Shown here piece after piece: positions 45,873 to 53,823 of a stretch of DNA of 64,000 nucleotides (its first letter is position 1; the number at the start of each line of letters is the position of its first letter). The position numbers were made by a program, and so were the translations under genes. The notes below the pieces were generated by a model. That model was not told the origin of the DNA. It saw only the letters and a program-made list of their open reading frames with translations, and ran no database searches. The stretch is from Sterolibacterium sp. (lineage in GTDB: Bacteria > Pseudomonadota > Gammaproteobacteria > Burkholderiales > Rhodocyclaceae). The stretch covers positions 186,001 through 250,000 of the forward strand of contig JAQTOA010000001.1 in assembly GCA_028713555.1 (NCBI GenBank). Direction: 5' to 3'.

Positions 45873-46310
45873 TCAGTGAGCAGCGGTTGGCTTTGGGGCC
45901 GCATGGGCGCTGGCTCCGCGGGTGTGACCGACGAGGTAGTTGATGATCGACTCGCTGCTGCTTCCAGGCGGGAAAATTTCCGCGACGCCATTTTGCTTCA
46001 GATTCTTGGCTTGGTGGACCGGAATATTGCCGCCGCAGATGACCGGAACATCATTGATGTTTTTGCTGCGCAAAAGCTTCACGACCTCTTCGATCTGGTC
46101 GTAGTTCGACGCGTGTGAGCTGATGCCGATTGCGTCAACATCCTCCTGTATGGCGGCGTCGACGATCATTTCCGGTGTCTGGTTGCAGCCGAGGTACACC
46201 ACTTCGATGCCTGCGTCGCGCAATATCATGGCGACGATTTCGCCGCCGGTGTTATGGCCGTCAAGACCGATCATCGTGACGATGACCTTAATTCCTTTTC
46301 CTGCATTCAT
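45873..46310 (-). CDS. B12-binding small subunit of an acyl-CoA mutase
   Basis: A 145-residue stand-alone cobalamin-binding domain. The base-off/His-on motif is D17-G-H19-N-T-G22, followed by ISSHASNYDQIEEVVKLL and VICGGNIP, and a late IFPPGSSSESIINYLVG. The size fits the small subunits of isobutyryl-CoA, 2-hydroxyisobutyryl-CoA or split methylmalonyl-CoA mutases. The SSHAS and FPPGSS variants depart from the commonest SSLxG and FGPGT forms. MeaB is directly downstream. The catalytic large subunit must be elsewhere. A sigma-70-like promoter is at 46450-46478. Confidence 0.85.
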   Translation of the reverse strand: MNAGKGIKVIVTMIGLDGHNTGGEIVAMILRDAGIEVVYLGCNQTPEMIVDAAIQEDVDAIGISSHASNYDQIEEVVKLLRSKNINDVPVICGGNIPVHQAKNLKQNGVAEIFPPGSSSESIINYLVGHTRGASAHAAPKPTAAH

Positions 46311-46449
46311 GTTCCGTTCTCCAGGTTACAGCCTATATGCCGATTGACTCCTACTGCTTCTTGTTGCAACTCGAACCTCTTGCGTCGGTGCGCCACCGGC
46401 GCCAAGCAATCGGCGACCAAGCTTTGCTACCGGGTTGGCCCTTGTTAAT

Positions 46450-46478
46450 ACTATATAATAAACCACACGTCCGTTCAA
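46450..46478 (-). promoter_or_regulatory. Sigma-70-like promoter reading into the B12-subunit/MeaB genes
   Basis: On the minus strand, TTGAAC (46478-46473) and TATAGT (46455-46450) are separated by exactly 17 nt, about 140 nt upstream of the ATG at 46310. It overlaps the inverted repeat at 46466-46488. Confidence 0.6.
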
Positions 46479-46488
46479 TATAAACGTG
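46466..46488. promoter_or_regulatory. Inverted repeat CACGT-N13-ACGTG, candidate regulator site
   Basis: The 5-bp arms at 46466-46470 and 46484-46488 flank cgttcaat-type sequence and cover the -35 of the leftward promoter. The divergent TetR gene product is the obvious candidate ligand-responsive repressor. Assignment is inference. Confidence 0.4.
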
Positions 46489-46663
46489 GCTAGGCGAGCG
46501 TGGACATGGTGGGTATTTTTTATTAGACTCTTGTCTTTAAAGAAAGAAAGAAGCTAACTGGGGACTATTCTTGCTCTATAGTCTTTATAGATAAGTCGGA
46601 CGCATGGGTTATTAAGGCCCGTCGACGAGTTTTCTACCCGGACTTTAGGCTTGCCTAGGTAGC

Positions 46664-47278
46664 GTGATTGGAGCAGTCAAGGTGGCCAGAACCAGGTCGG
46701 AGCAGTACCCGGAAATCCAGCGCAATATCCTCAAGCGCTCGGCGGCTGTTATTGCAAGGGTTGGATACGCAACCAGCACGATCAGCGATCTTGCTAAAGC
46801 TGCCGAGGTGTCGCGCGGTGCCTTGTACCACTACTTCCCTTCAAAGGAGGCAATTCTTTGCGGGATTCTCCATCAGCACCTCATCGATTTCATAAGCATG
46901 GTCGATGAGGCGATGCTGGCCAGCCGTGTCGCCGTGGAGCAACTCCGTGCCGTGACCAGTGCCATTGTGGAATACAATATAAGCTGTTCGGACGAGCAGG
47001 TTGTCCTCCTCAACGACCTGAACCGGCTTTCTGCCAGCGATCGCGAGAGGATGGTAGGTCTGGAGCGGCAAATTCTCGACAGATTGTCCGACCTGCTGAT
47101 CAAGATCGATAACGGAGGAAGAATTGCGCCGGGCAATAAGCGTGTCTATACCATGATGTACCTGAGCATCGTCAACTACACTTTTGCCTGGTACAACCCA
47201 AAAGGCCAAGTAAGGCCGCCAGAATACGCTGAGCTTGTTACCGATTTGTTCCTGCACGGACTGTTGTCCGAAGCATAG
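46664..47278 (+). CDS. TetR/AcrR family transcriptional regulator
   Basis: About 204 residues from a GTG at 46664; a second GTG six codons in is equally possible because no clear Shine-Dalgarno decides. The helix-turn-helix is ATSTISDLAKAAEVSRGALY with HYFPSKEAIL (about 36-66). The all-helical ligand domain has AWYNPKGQVRPPEYAELV near the end, as in TetR regulators of acyl-CoA and lipid catabolism (KstR2- or FadR-like), so a CoA thioester effector is plausible. It heads the plus-strand catabolic gene set. Confidence 0.88.
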   Translation: MIGAVKVARTRSEQYPEIQRNILKRSAAVIARVGYATSTISDLAKAAEVSRGALYHYFPSKEAILCGILHQHLIDFISMVDEAMLASRVAVEQLRAVTSAIVEYNISCSDEQVVLLNDLNRLSASDRERMVGLERQILDRLSDLLIKIDNGGRIAPGNKRVYTMMYLSIVNYTFAWYNPKGQVRPPEYAELVTDLFLHGLLSEA

Positions 47279-47416
47279 AAGGTCTTATCACGACGATTTC
47301 AAACCACTTTGACGGTGGCGAGACTGGACGACTGGTCGGCGTATAAAAGCCGATAAGGCATTGACTAAACAGCAAATGGCGATTTTTCGTAAGGAAGCGA
47401 CAGCTAAGGAGGAAAT

Positions 47417-48178
47417 ATGGCTAGCAAAGTTGTATTCATTACGGGTGCGGGCAGCGGCATGGGGCAAGTGGCGGCCAAGCGCGCTCTGCTTGCGGGTTCT
47501 GCGGTGGCGGCGCTCGATGTCAATGCAGCCGGTCTGGAGGCATTGGGCGCTTCCGAGCGCCTGCTCAAACTGGTTGTCGACATAACCGATCCGGCAGCCG
47601 TCAAAGCGGCTGTCGAGCGAACCGAGCGCGAGCTGGGCCCGATCGACCGGGTGATCAACTCAGCGGCCATCATGCCGCTTGGACTGCTGATGAAGCAGGA
47701 CCATGCGCTGATCCTGCGCATCATGTCCATCAACTATGGCGGTCTGGTCAATGTTGCCCGCGCGGCCTTGCCGGGATTGCTGTCCAGGGGGCGCGGCGAT
47801 TTCATCAGCTTTTCTTCGATTGTCGGTCACGTTCCGTCGATCTACATGGGCGCCTACTGCTCCTCCAAGTTTGCGGTCTGTTGCTTTACCGAGGGGCTAT
47901 ATCACGAGAACCGCAAGAGCGGCGTGCGTTTTGCGTGCGTTTGCCCGCCGGCGGTGGCGACGCCGCTGCTCGACCAGGCGCGCGACACGGTCTGGCCCAA
48001 GATGTTCAACCTGGCACCGCCCACCACTCCAGAAAAAGTGCTCGACACGATGGAGGCCGCGCTTGAGAAAGGGCGGTTCTGGGTGATGCCGGAATTCGGC
48101 ACTCTGGTCTATTACTGGATGCGCCGATTCGCGCCGAACCTGCTCTGGCGGGTGATCCATCGAGTTGAAGGCGTTTGA
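47417..48178 (+). CDS. SDR family NAD(P)-dependent oxidoreductase
   Basis: A 253-residue classical short-chain dehydrogenase. Cofactor motif TGAGSGMG at 9-16, Asp34 after the second strand (AALDVN), which favours NAD, NSAAI at 81-85, and catalytic Ser134, Tyr147 and Lys151 (YCSSK). TAAGGAGG precedes the ATG at ideal distance. In this context it could oxidise an alcohol made by the flavoproteins downstream (for example a perillyl-type alcohol) or a 3-hydroxyacyl intermediate; that is inference. The C-terminal 30 residues are hydrophobic and basic (YYWMRRFAPNLLWRVIHR), possibly for membrane association. Confidence 0.88.
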   Translation: MASKVVFITGAGSGMGQVAAKRALLAGSAVAALDVNAAGLEALGASERLLKLVVDITDPAAVKAAVERTERELGPIDRVINSAAIMPLGLLMKQDHALILRIMSINYGGLVNVARAALPGLLSRGRGDFISFSSIVGHVPSIYMGAYCSSKFAVCCFTEGLYHENRKSGVRFACVCPPAVATPLLDQARDTVWPKMFNLAPPTTPEKVLDTMEAALEKGRFWVMPEFGTLVYYWMRRFAPNLLWRVIHRVEGV

Positions 48179-48255
48179 CCTGCAGCGCCTGAGCTAGTCA
48201 CAAGAAACTGGACCGTCATAATTACAGCGACTTCAGCCAATACCAAGGAGAAAAC

Positions 48256-49788
48256 ATGCATCCCGGCATCCACGCCAAGGCCACGCCCAACAAGCCCGCC
48301 TGTATCATGGCGGGTAGCGGCATAAGCGTAAGCTACGCCGAACTTGACGAAAGAGCCAACCGGCTGGCCCAGTATTTCCGCAAGAGCGGGCTCAAAACGG
48401 GCGATCATGTGGCGCTGTTGCTGGAGAACCATCACCGCTATTTCGAGGTTCTCTGGGCGGCACTGCGCAGCGGGCTGTATCTGACGCCGATCAGTACGCA
48501 CTTCAGCTTGGACGAGATCGCTTTTATCGTCAATGACTGCGAGGCGACCTGCTTCATCACCTCTCAGTACATGGAGCAGGCGGCGCGCGACCTGGTTGCC
48601 ATAACGCCGGCTGTGCGTACCCGCCTGATGGTGGACGGCGAGATTCCCGGCTATCCATCCTACGAGACGACGATCTCAGCCATGCCGGCCGGGCGCATAG
48701 CAGACGAAGGTTTGGGCGATATCATGTCGTATTCGTCCGGCACCACCGGCCGCCCCAAGGGCATCGATCCGGGCGTGGTGGGCGCTGCGATCGACGCCCC
48801 CAAAGCCTCGATCGAGGCGCTGAAAAAGATGGGCCACATGAGCAGCGACACGGTCTATTTGTCCCCGGCGCCGCTCTACCACGCGGCGCCATTGCGCTGG
48901 AACCAGGCGGTCATCAGCGCCGGCGGCACCGCGGTGGTTATGGACAAGTTCGATCCCGAGGAGGCATTGGGCCTGATCGAGAAATACCGCGTGACGCTGA
49001 GCCAGTGGGTGCCGACCATGCTGATCCGCATGCTTAAATTACCCGAGCAAGCACGGCGCAAGCACGATCTCTCGTCGATGAAGATAGCTTTTCACGCGGC
49101 GGCGCCCTGTCCGGCGGAAGTGAAAAAGCAAATTCTCGATTGGTGGGGCCCTATCCTTTTCGAATACTACGGCGGTTCCGAAGGCAACGGCCTGACTTTT
49201 ACCACGCCGCAGGACTGGCTGACGCACGAAGGTACGGTGGGCAGGGCAATGTTAGGCAAACTGCATATCGTCGGTGAAGACGGCAGGGAACTGCCGGTAG
49301 GCGAGACCGGGCTGGTCTGCTTTTCGGACGGCCCTCTGTTCAGCTATCACAACGATCCGGAAAAGACCGCCTCGACGCGGACCCCACAGGGCTGGACGAC
49401 GCTAGGCGACATTGGCCACATGGATGCGGAGGGCTACCTCTACCTGACTGACCGCAAGAACTTCATGATCATTTCCGGCGGCGTCAACATCTATCCCCAG
49501 GAAGTCGAAAACCTGCTGGCCATGCATCCCAAGATCAGGGATGTGGCGGTGATCGGCGTACCCAATGAGGAATTCGGCGAAGAGGTCAAGGCGGTGGTGC
49601 AGCTTGCTGCGTGGAAGGATGCGGGGCCGGAACTCGAAAAGGAAATCATCGAGTTCTGCCGCGAGCGGATTTCCCATGTGAAATGCCCGCGCACGGTGGA
49701 TTTCGTTGAAGAACTGCCGAGGACGGCAACCGGCAAGCTGTTCAAGCGGGTGCTGCGCGACAAGTACTGGCCGTCGGCTGGCAAGTGA
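48256..49788 (+). CDS. Acyl-CoA synthetase (AMP-forming)
   Basis: A 510-residue ANL-family ligase that activates a carboxylic acid to its CoA thioester through an acyl-AMP. The P-loop is SYSSGTTGRPKG at about 158-169. Later come FEYYGGSEGNGLTF, TLGDIGHMDAEGYLYLTDRK (hinge Asp) and the terminal Lys motif PRTATGKLFKRVLR. The length and GG-S-E-G motif fit fatty-acid or cyclic-acid CoA ligases of the FadD3/FadD13 group. AAGGAG precedes the ATG. It sits between the SDR and the acyl-CoA dehydrogenase, so it probably activates the pathway acid. Confidence 0.92.
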   Translation: MHPGIHAKATPNKPACIMAGSGISVSYAELDERANRLAQYFRKSGLKTGDHVALLLENHHRYFEVLWAALRSGLYLTPISTHFSLDEIAFIVNDCEATCFITSQYMEQAARDLVAITPAVRTRLMVDGEIPGYPSYETTISAMPAGRIADEGLGDIMSYSSGTTGRPKGIDPGVVGAAIDAPKASIEALKKMGHMSSDTVYLSPAPLYHAAPLRWNQAVISAGGTAVVMDKFDPEEALGLIEKYRVTLSQWVPTMLIRMLKLPEQARRKHDLSSMKIAFHAAAPCPAEVKKQILDWWGPILFEYYGGSEGNGLTFTTPQDWLTHEGTVGRAMLGKLHIVGEDGRELPVGETGLVCFSDGPLFSYHNDPEKTASTRTPQGWTTLGDIGHMDAEGYLYLTDRKNFMIISGGVNIYPQEVENLLAMHPKIRDVAVIGVPNEEFGEEVKAVVQLAAWKDAGPELEKEIIEFCRERISHVKCPRTVDFVEELPRTATGKLFKRVLRDKYWPSAGK

Positions 49789-49825
49789 GAAATTTCGAAT
49801 AGCAGTCTAAGAAAGGAGTTTTATT

Positions 49826-50962
49826 TTGCTCAAGCGAACGATTTTCAGCGAGGAGCACGAAATGTTTCGTGATTCCGTGCGCGCTTTCTTCAAGCAGGAA
49901 GTGGGACCCAACATTGAACGCTGGGAGCATGAGTTAATGTTCGAGCGCGAACTCTGGCGCAACATGGCTCGTCAGGGTTTTCTCTGCCCGACCATGCCAG
50001 AGGCATACGGTGGTGCTGGTGCCGATCTGCTGTATTCCGTGATTCTGCTCGAAGAGGGGGCGCAATACAGCAATATCGGCCTGTCTTTCTCGATGCATTC
50101 GGAGATCGTTGCGAATTACATTCTTCATCATGGCAGCGAGGAAACCAAGCAGAAATATCTGCCAAAAATGGCTTCCGGTGAAATGGTGGCTGCGCTGGCC
50201 ATGACCGAGCCGAGCGGTGGATCCGATGTCAAGGCCATTCGCACTTCCGCAGTAAAGGATGGTGGCGATTACCTGCTCAACGGCTCGAAGATATTCATCA
50301 CCAGCGGGGCGCAATGCGATCTCGCGGTGGTTGTGGCGAGAACTGACCCGACCAAGGGCGCCAAGGGCATCAGCCTGCTGGTGGTCGATCGGAGCATGCC
50401 AGGCTTCACGAGCGGCAAGCCGCTCAAGAAGGTGGGAATGAAGGTCTCGGATACTACGGAGCTGTATTTCGACAATGTCCGTATTCCTGCGGCCAACTTG
50501 CTGGGCAAGGAAAACGAAGGATTTATCTATTCGATGCAAGAGTTGCCTTGGGAGCGGATGCAAATCGCCGTTTCAGCTGTTGCCGCGGCAGAAGCGGCGT
50601 TGCAATGGACCATCGATTATGTCCGCGAGCGCAAGGCCTTCGGCCAGGAAGTCCTCCAGTTTCAAAATACCCGTTTCAAGCTCGCCGAACTGAAGACCGA
50701 AATCCAGATTGCCCGCGTTTTCGTCGATCGCTGCCTGGCCGCCCTGCTCGAAGGCCAGCTCGATGCGGCGGACGCCTCCATGGCCAAGTACTGGACTTCC
50801 GACTTGCAGTGCAAAGTGGTCGATGAATGCGTTCAACTGTTCGGCGGTTATGGTTACATGTGGGAATATCCGATCGCCCGCGCCTGGGCTGACGCCCGGG
50901 CGCAGAGAATTTACGGAGGCACCAACGAAATCATGAAAGAATTGATTTCCAGAAGCCTTTGA
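49826..50962 (+). CDS. Acyl-CoA dehydrogenase (LCAD/IVD-type active site)
   Basis: A 378-residue FAD enzyme. The TTG start at 49826 follows AAAGGAG; no ATG lies at the right place. Substrate and FAD motifs are MTEPSGGSDVKAIRT and the FITSGAQCD region; RIYGGTNEIMKELISR is at the end. MCAD-type catalytic Glu (YEGT) is replaced by Gly, but Glu243 in QELPWERMQIAV matches the helix-G Glu of long-chain and isovaleryl-CoA dehydrogenases. It should introduce the alpha-beta double bond in a bulky or branched acyl-CoA. Confidence 0.93.
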   Translation: MLKRTIFSEEHEMFRDSVRAFFKQEVGPNIERWEHELMFERELWRNMARQGFLCPTMPEAYGGAGADLLYSVILLEEGAQYSNIGLSFSMHSEIVANYILHHGSEETKQKYLPKMASGEMVAALAMTEPSGGSDVKAIRTSAVKDGGDYLLNGSKIFITSGAQCDLAVVVARTDPTKGAKGISLLVVDRSMPGFTSGKPLKKVGMKVSDTTELYFDNVRIPAANLLGKENEGFIYSMQELPWERMQIAVSAVAAAEAALQWTIDYVRERKAFGQEVLQFQNTRFKLAELKTEIQIARVFVDRCLAALLEGQLDAADASMAKYWTSDLQCKVVDECVQLFGGYGYMWEYPIARAWADARAQRIYGGTNEIMKELISRSL

Positions 50963-51118
50963 TGGGGAGAATCGTCTCGTTGCGTGAGTTGGTCGGCAAG
51001 TGGATGCCGGACATCCTGACCATGTGAGCGCCGGGCTGAAATTGACGCACTTCCTCTGCGAACCTGAGCATCCCGCCGAGGCGTAATAACATTGATTGCA
51101 ACTATGGAAGGAAGATCT

Positions 51119-52537
51119 ATGAACTCGGACAAACAGGCTTCGGAAGCCGCTTCCGATCTGCAACGGGTGTTTGCCTTGCAGCGTGCGGCGCATTTGGCTG
51201 ATCCCTACCCGAGCGAGGCGGTGCGCAGGGACAGGCTGGAGCGTCTACTGGCGATGATCAAGGACAACAGCGCCGCCATCGAAGATACGATTTGCGCTGA
51301 CTATGGCCACCGCTCGAAGGACGAGACCATGGGTTTCGAAATCCTCAACTGCGTGCTGGATGTGCGCCATACCCTCAAGCTTTTTCCCAAGTGGATGAAA
51401 ACTGAACGGCGACCGGTTGCGCTCACCAGCTTTCCGGGGCGGGCGGAAATCGTCAAGCAGCCTCTGGGCGTCGTCGGCGTCGTGGTGCCCTGGAACTATC
51501 CGCTGTTCCTGGCCATAACGCCCATCTCCGCTGCGCTGGCGGCGGGGAATCGCGTCATGGTGAAGATGTCGGCCGATACCCCAAGCTTCAGCGCGCTGTT
51601 CGCCGAGATGGTGGCGCGGACCTTCAAACCCGAGGAAATGTCCGCGGTCACAGGAGGCGGGCGCGCGTTCACTTCGCTACCATTCGACCATATCCTTTAC
51701 ACCGGATCGTCGGCCACCGGCAAACAGGTGATGCAGCAGGCGTCAGCCAATCTGACGCCAGTGACGCTGGAACTCGGCGGCAAGTCGCCTACCATCATCG
51801 CCGACGATGCCTCGCTCGAATACGCGGTCAAGCATATCCTTTTCGGCAAGCTGGTGAACTCCGGACAGACTTGCATTGCTCCAGACTACGTGATGGTTCC
51901 AAGAAAGCTGGAGAAGGACTTCCTGGCCATGGCCAAGCAAGTGGTGGAGAATTTTTATCCCACCCTACAGGACAATCCGGACTATTCCTGCGTGGTTAAC
52001 GACAAACAGGCACAACGGCTGCGGCGCTATATTGCCGATGCCAAGGAACAGGGCGCCGAGATTTTCCCGCTGCACAGTGAAACCATTCCGGAGAGCAGTC
52101 GCAAATTTACCCCGCTGGCCATCACCAAGGTCAAGGACAGCATGTTGGTGGTACAGGAAGAGATCTTCGGCCCCTTGCTTCCGGTTATTGTCTATGATCA
52201 CTTCGACGAGGTGATCGATTACATCAATGCGCGTCCGCGTCCGCTGGCGCTCTACCTATTCACCAACGACAGCGAACGTCAGGAAAAGGTGCTGCGTCAT
52301 ACCACCTCGGGCGGAGCCGTGATCAACGACGTGATGCTGCAAGTACTGCAGAACGACTTGCCCTTCGGCGGTGTCGGACAAAGCGGCATGGGCCATTATC
52401 ACGGCAAGGAAGGATTCGACACCTTCAGCAAGCTCAAGGGGGTTTTTCGCCAGAGCCGCATCAACGGCGCTTCTCTGGCGTTTCCGCCAAGAACCAATGG
52501 ACGCTTGCGGCGCATGGCTGAATTTCTCATACGCTAA
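51119..52537 (+). CDS. Aldehyde dehydrogenase (coniferyl-aldehyde-dehydrogenase-like)
   Basis: A 472-residue NAD(P)-dependent aldehyde dehydrogenase; the ATG at 51119 follows GGAAGGAAG, and an in-frame start nine codons earlier is less likely. The oxyanion Asn is in VVVPWNYPLF, Glu218 in VTLELGGKSP and the nucleophile Cys252 in NSGQTCIAPDYVM. The last motif is typical of the class 3/coniferyl-aldehyde branch that acts on bulky hydrophobic aldehydes. The C-terminal RTNGRLRRMAEFLIR is basic and could bind membrane. Likely role: aldehyde to acid before the CoA ligase. Confidence 0.92.
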   Translation: MNSDKQASEAASDLQRVFALQRAAHLADPYPSEAVRRDRLERLLAMIKDNSAAIEDTICADYGHRSKDETMGFEILNCVLDVRHTLKLFPKWMKTERRPVALTSFPGRAEIVKQPLGVVGVVVPWNYPLFLAITPISAALAAGNRVMVKMSADTPSFSALFAEMVARTFKPEEMSAVTGGGRAFTSLPFDHILYTGSSATGKQVMQQASANLTPVTLELGGKSPTIIADDASLEYAVKHILFGKLVNSGQTCIAPDYVMVPRKLEKDFLAMAKQVVENFYPTLQDNPDYSCVVNDKQAQRLRRYIADAKEQGAEIFPLHSETIPESSRKFTPLAITKVKDSMLVVQEEIFGPLLPVIVYDHFDEVIDYINARPRPLALYLFTNDSERQEKVLRHTTSGGAVINDVMLQVLQNDLPFGGVGQSGMGHYHGKEGFDTFSKLKGVFRQSRINGASLAFPPRTNGRLRRMAEFLIR

Positions 52538-52562
52538 CGCAAGACTCAGGAGAAGAAGAAAT

Positions 52563-53771
52563 ATGGAAAACGCTTATATCTACGATCATGTGCGCACCCC
52601 GCGGGGGAAAGGCCGGCCGGATGGCGCCTTACATGAAATCACGCCGATCCAGTTGGCGGCGCAAACACTTACCGCCGTGCGCGAGCGCAACAACCTCGAC
52701 ACTGCGCTAATCGACGACGTGATCCTGGGCTGTGTGACCCCGGTGGGCGAACAGGGGGCTGATATTGCCAAGGTCGCCGCCGTCGTCGCCGATTATGCGC
52801 AGTCTGTTCCCGGCATACAGCTCAACCGCTTTTGCGCCTCGGGACTGGAGGCGGTTAACCTGGCGGCGGCCCAGATTGCTGCCGGTCAGGTTGATGCCGT
52901 AGTCGCCGGTGGGGTTGACTCGATGTCGCGCGCTTTGCCGCTGTCGGACGGCGGCGCCTGGCACAACGATCCGCAGGTGATCTGGAAGACCTACTTTGAA
53001 CCGACCGGCGTTGCCGCCGACCTGCTCGCTACGCTGGATGGCCATTCCCGGATAGATGTGGACGCCTATGCGGTCGAGAGCCAACGGCGCACCGCGGAAG
53101 CTTGGACCAAGGGCTATTTTGCCAAGTCGATCCTGCCGGTAAAGGACATCCTCGGCCAGGTAGTGCTGGCGCGCGACGAACATCCGCGTCCCGGGGCGAC
53201 GATCGAGAGCCTGGCTGAACTCAAGTTGGCCTTCGACGTGATCGGTGAACAAGGTGGCTTCGATGCCGTGGCTTTGCAACGCTATCCGACCCTGGAGGCG
53301 ATACGCCACGTGCATACCGGCGGCAATTCCAGCGGCATCGTCGATGGCGCCGCGGCGATTCTGGTCGGCAACGCCGAATTCGGCAAACGCGCCGGACTCA
53401 AACCCCGCGCCAGGGTCAGAGCCTTCGCGGCGATCGGCAGCGAGCCGGCGGTGATGCTCACTGGGCCGGCCCTGGTCACGGAGAAGCTGCTCAAGCGTGC
53501 CGGCATGAGCATCAAGGATATCGACTTGTTCGAGATCAACGAGGCTTTCGCCTCGGTCGTGCTGAGCTATATGTCGGCTCTCGATATTCCGCACGAGCGC
53601 GTCAATGTCAATGGCGGTGCCATTGCCATGGGCCATCCGCTTGGTGCCACCGGAGCGATGCTGCTGGGCACCGTGCTTGACGAACTCGAGCGGCGCAATC
53701 TTAATACGGCGCTGATCACCCTATGTGCTGCGGTCGGCATGGCCACGGCGACGATTATCGAACGGGTTTGA
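52563..53771 (+). CDS. Acetyl-CoA C-acyltransferase (thiolase, copy 2) with altered C-terminal motif
   Basis: A 402-residue thiolase closely related to the copy at 43353. The nucleophile Cys91 is in [12 protein letters not shown] and the His in [14 protein letters not shown]. The second catalytic Cys near 388 is kept, but its loop reads [10 protein letters not shown] instead of CxGGGMG, so two glycines around the general-base Cys are lost. This may tune substrate range or activity. It lies 25 nt after the aldehyde dehydrogenase and 52 nt before the second FadB. Confidence 0.92.
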   Translation: MENAYIYDHVRTPRGKGRPDGALHEITPIQLAAQTLTAVRERNNLDTALIDDVILGCVTPVGEQGADIAKVAAVVADYAQSVPGIQLNRFCASGLEAVNLAAAQIAAGQVDAVVAGGVDSMSRALPLSDGGAWHNDPQVIWKTYFEPTGVAADLLATLDGHSRIDVDAYAVESQRRTAEAWTKGYFAKSILPVKDILGQVVLARDEHPRPGATIESLAELKLAFDVIGEQGGFDAVALQRYPTLEAIRHVHTGGNSSGIVDGAAAILVGNAEFGKRAGLKPRARVRAFAAIGSEPAVMLTGPALVTEKLLKRAGMSIKDIDLFEINEAFASVVLSYMSALDIPHERVNVNGGAIAMGHPLGATGAMLLGTVLDELERRNLNTALITLCAAVGMATATIIERV

Positions 53772-53823
53772 ATCGGGCGGCCAATGTGTGCCGCGCAGAA
53801 ATAATTAGGAGCCTAGAAGAAAC

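Larger units (their letters stand above)
46311..46663. other. 353-nt divergent regulatory region
   Basis: This AT-rich region separates the B12-subunit gene (minus) and the TetR gene (plus). Besides the promoter and inverted repeat listed separately, it has a short tctttaaaga palindrome near 46533 and runs such as ctatagtctttatagat near 46576. No gene is seen. It is the natural control point of the catabolic region. Confidence 0.6.
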
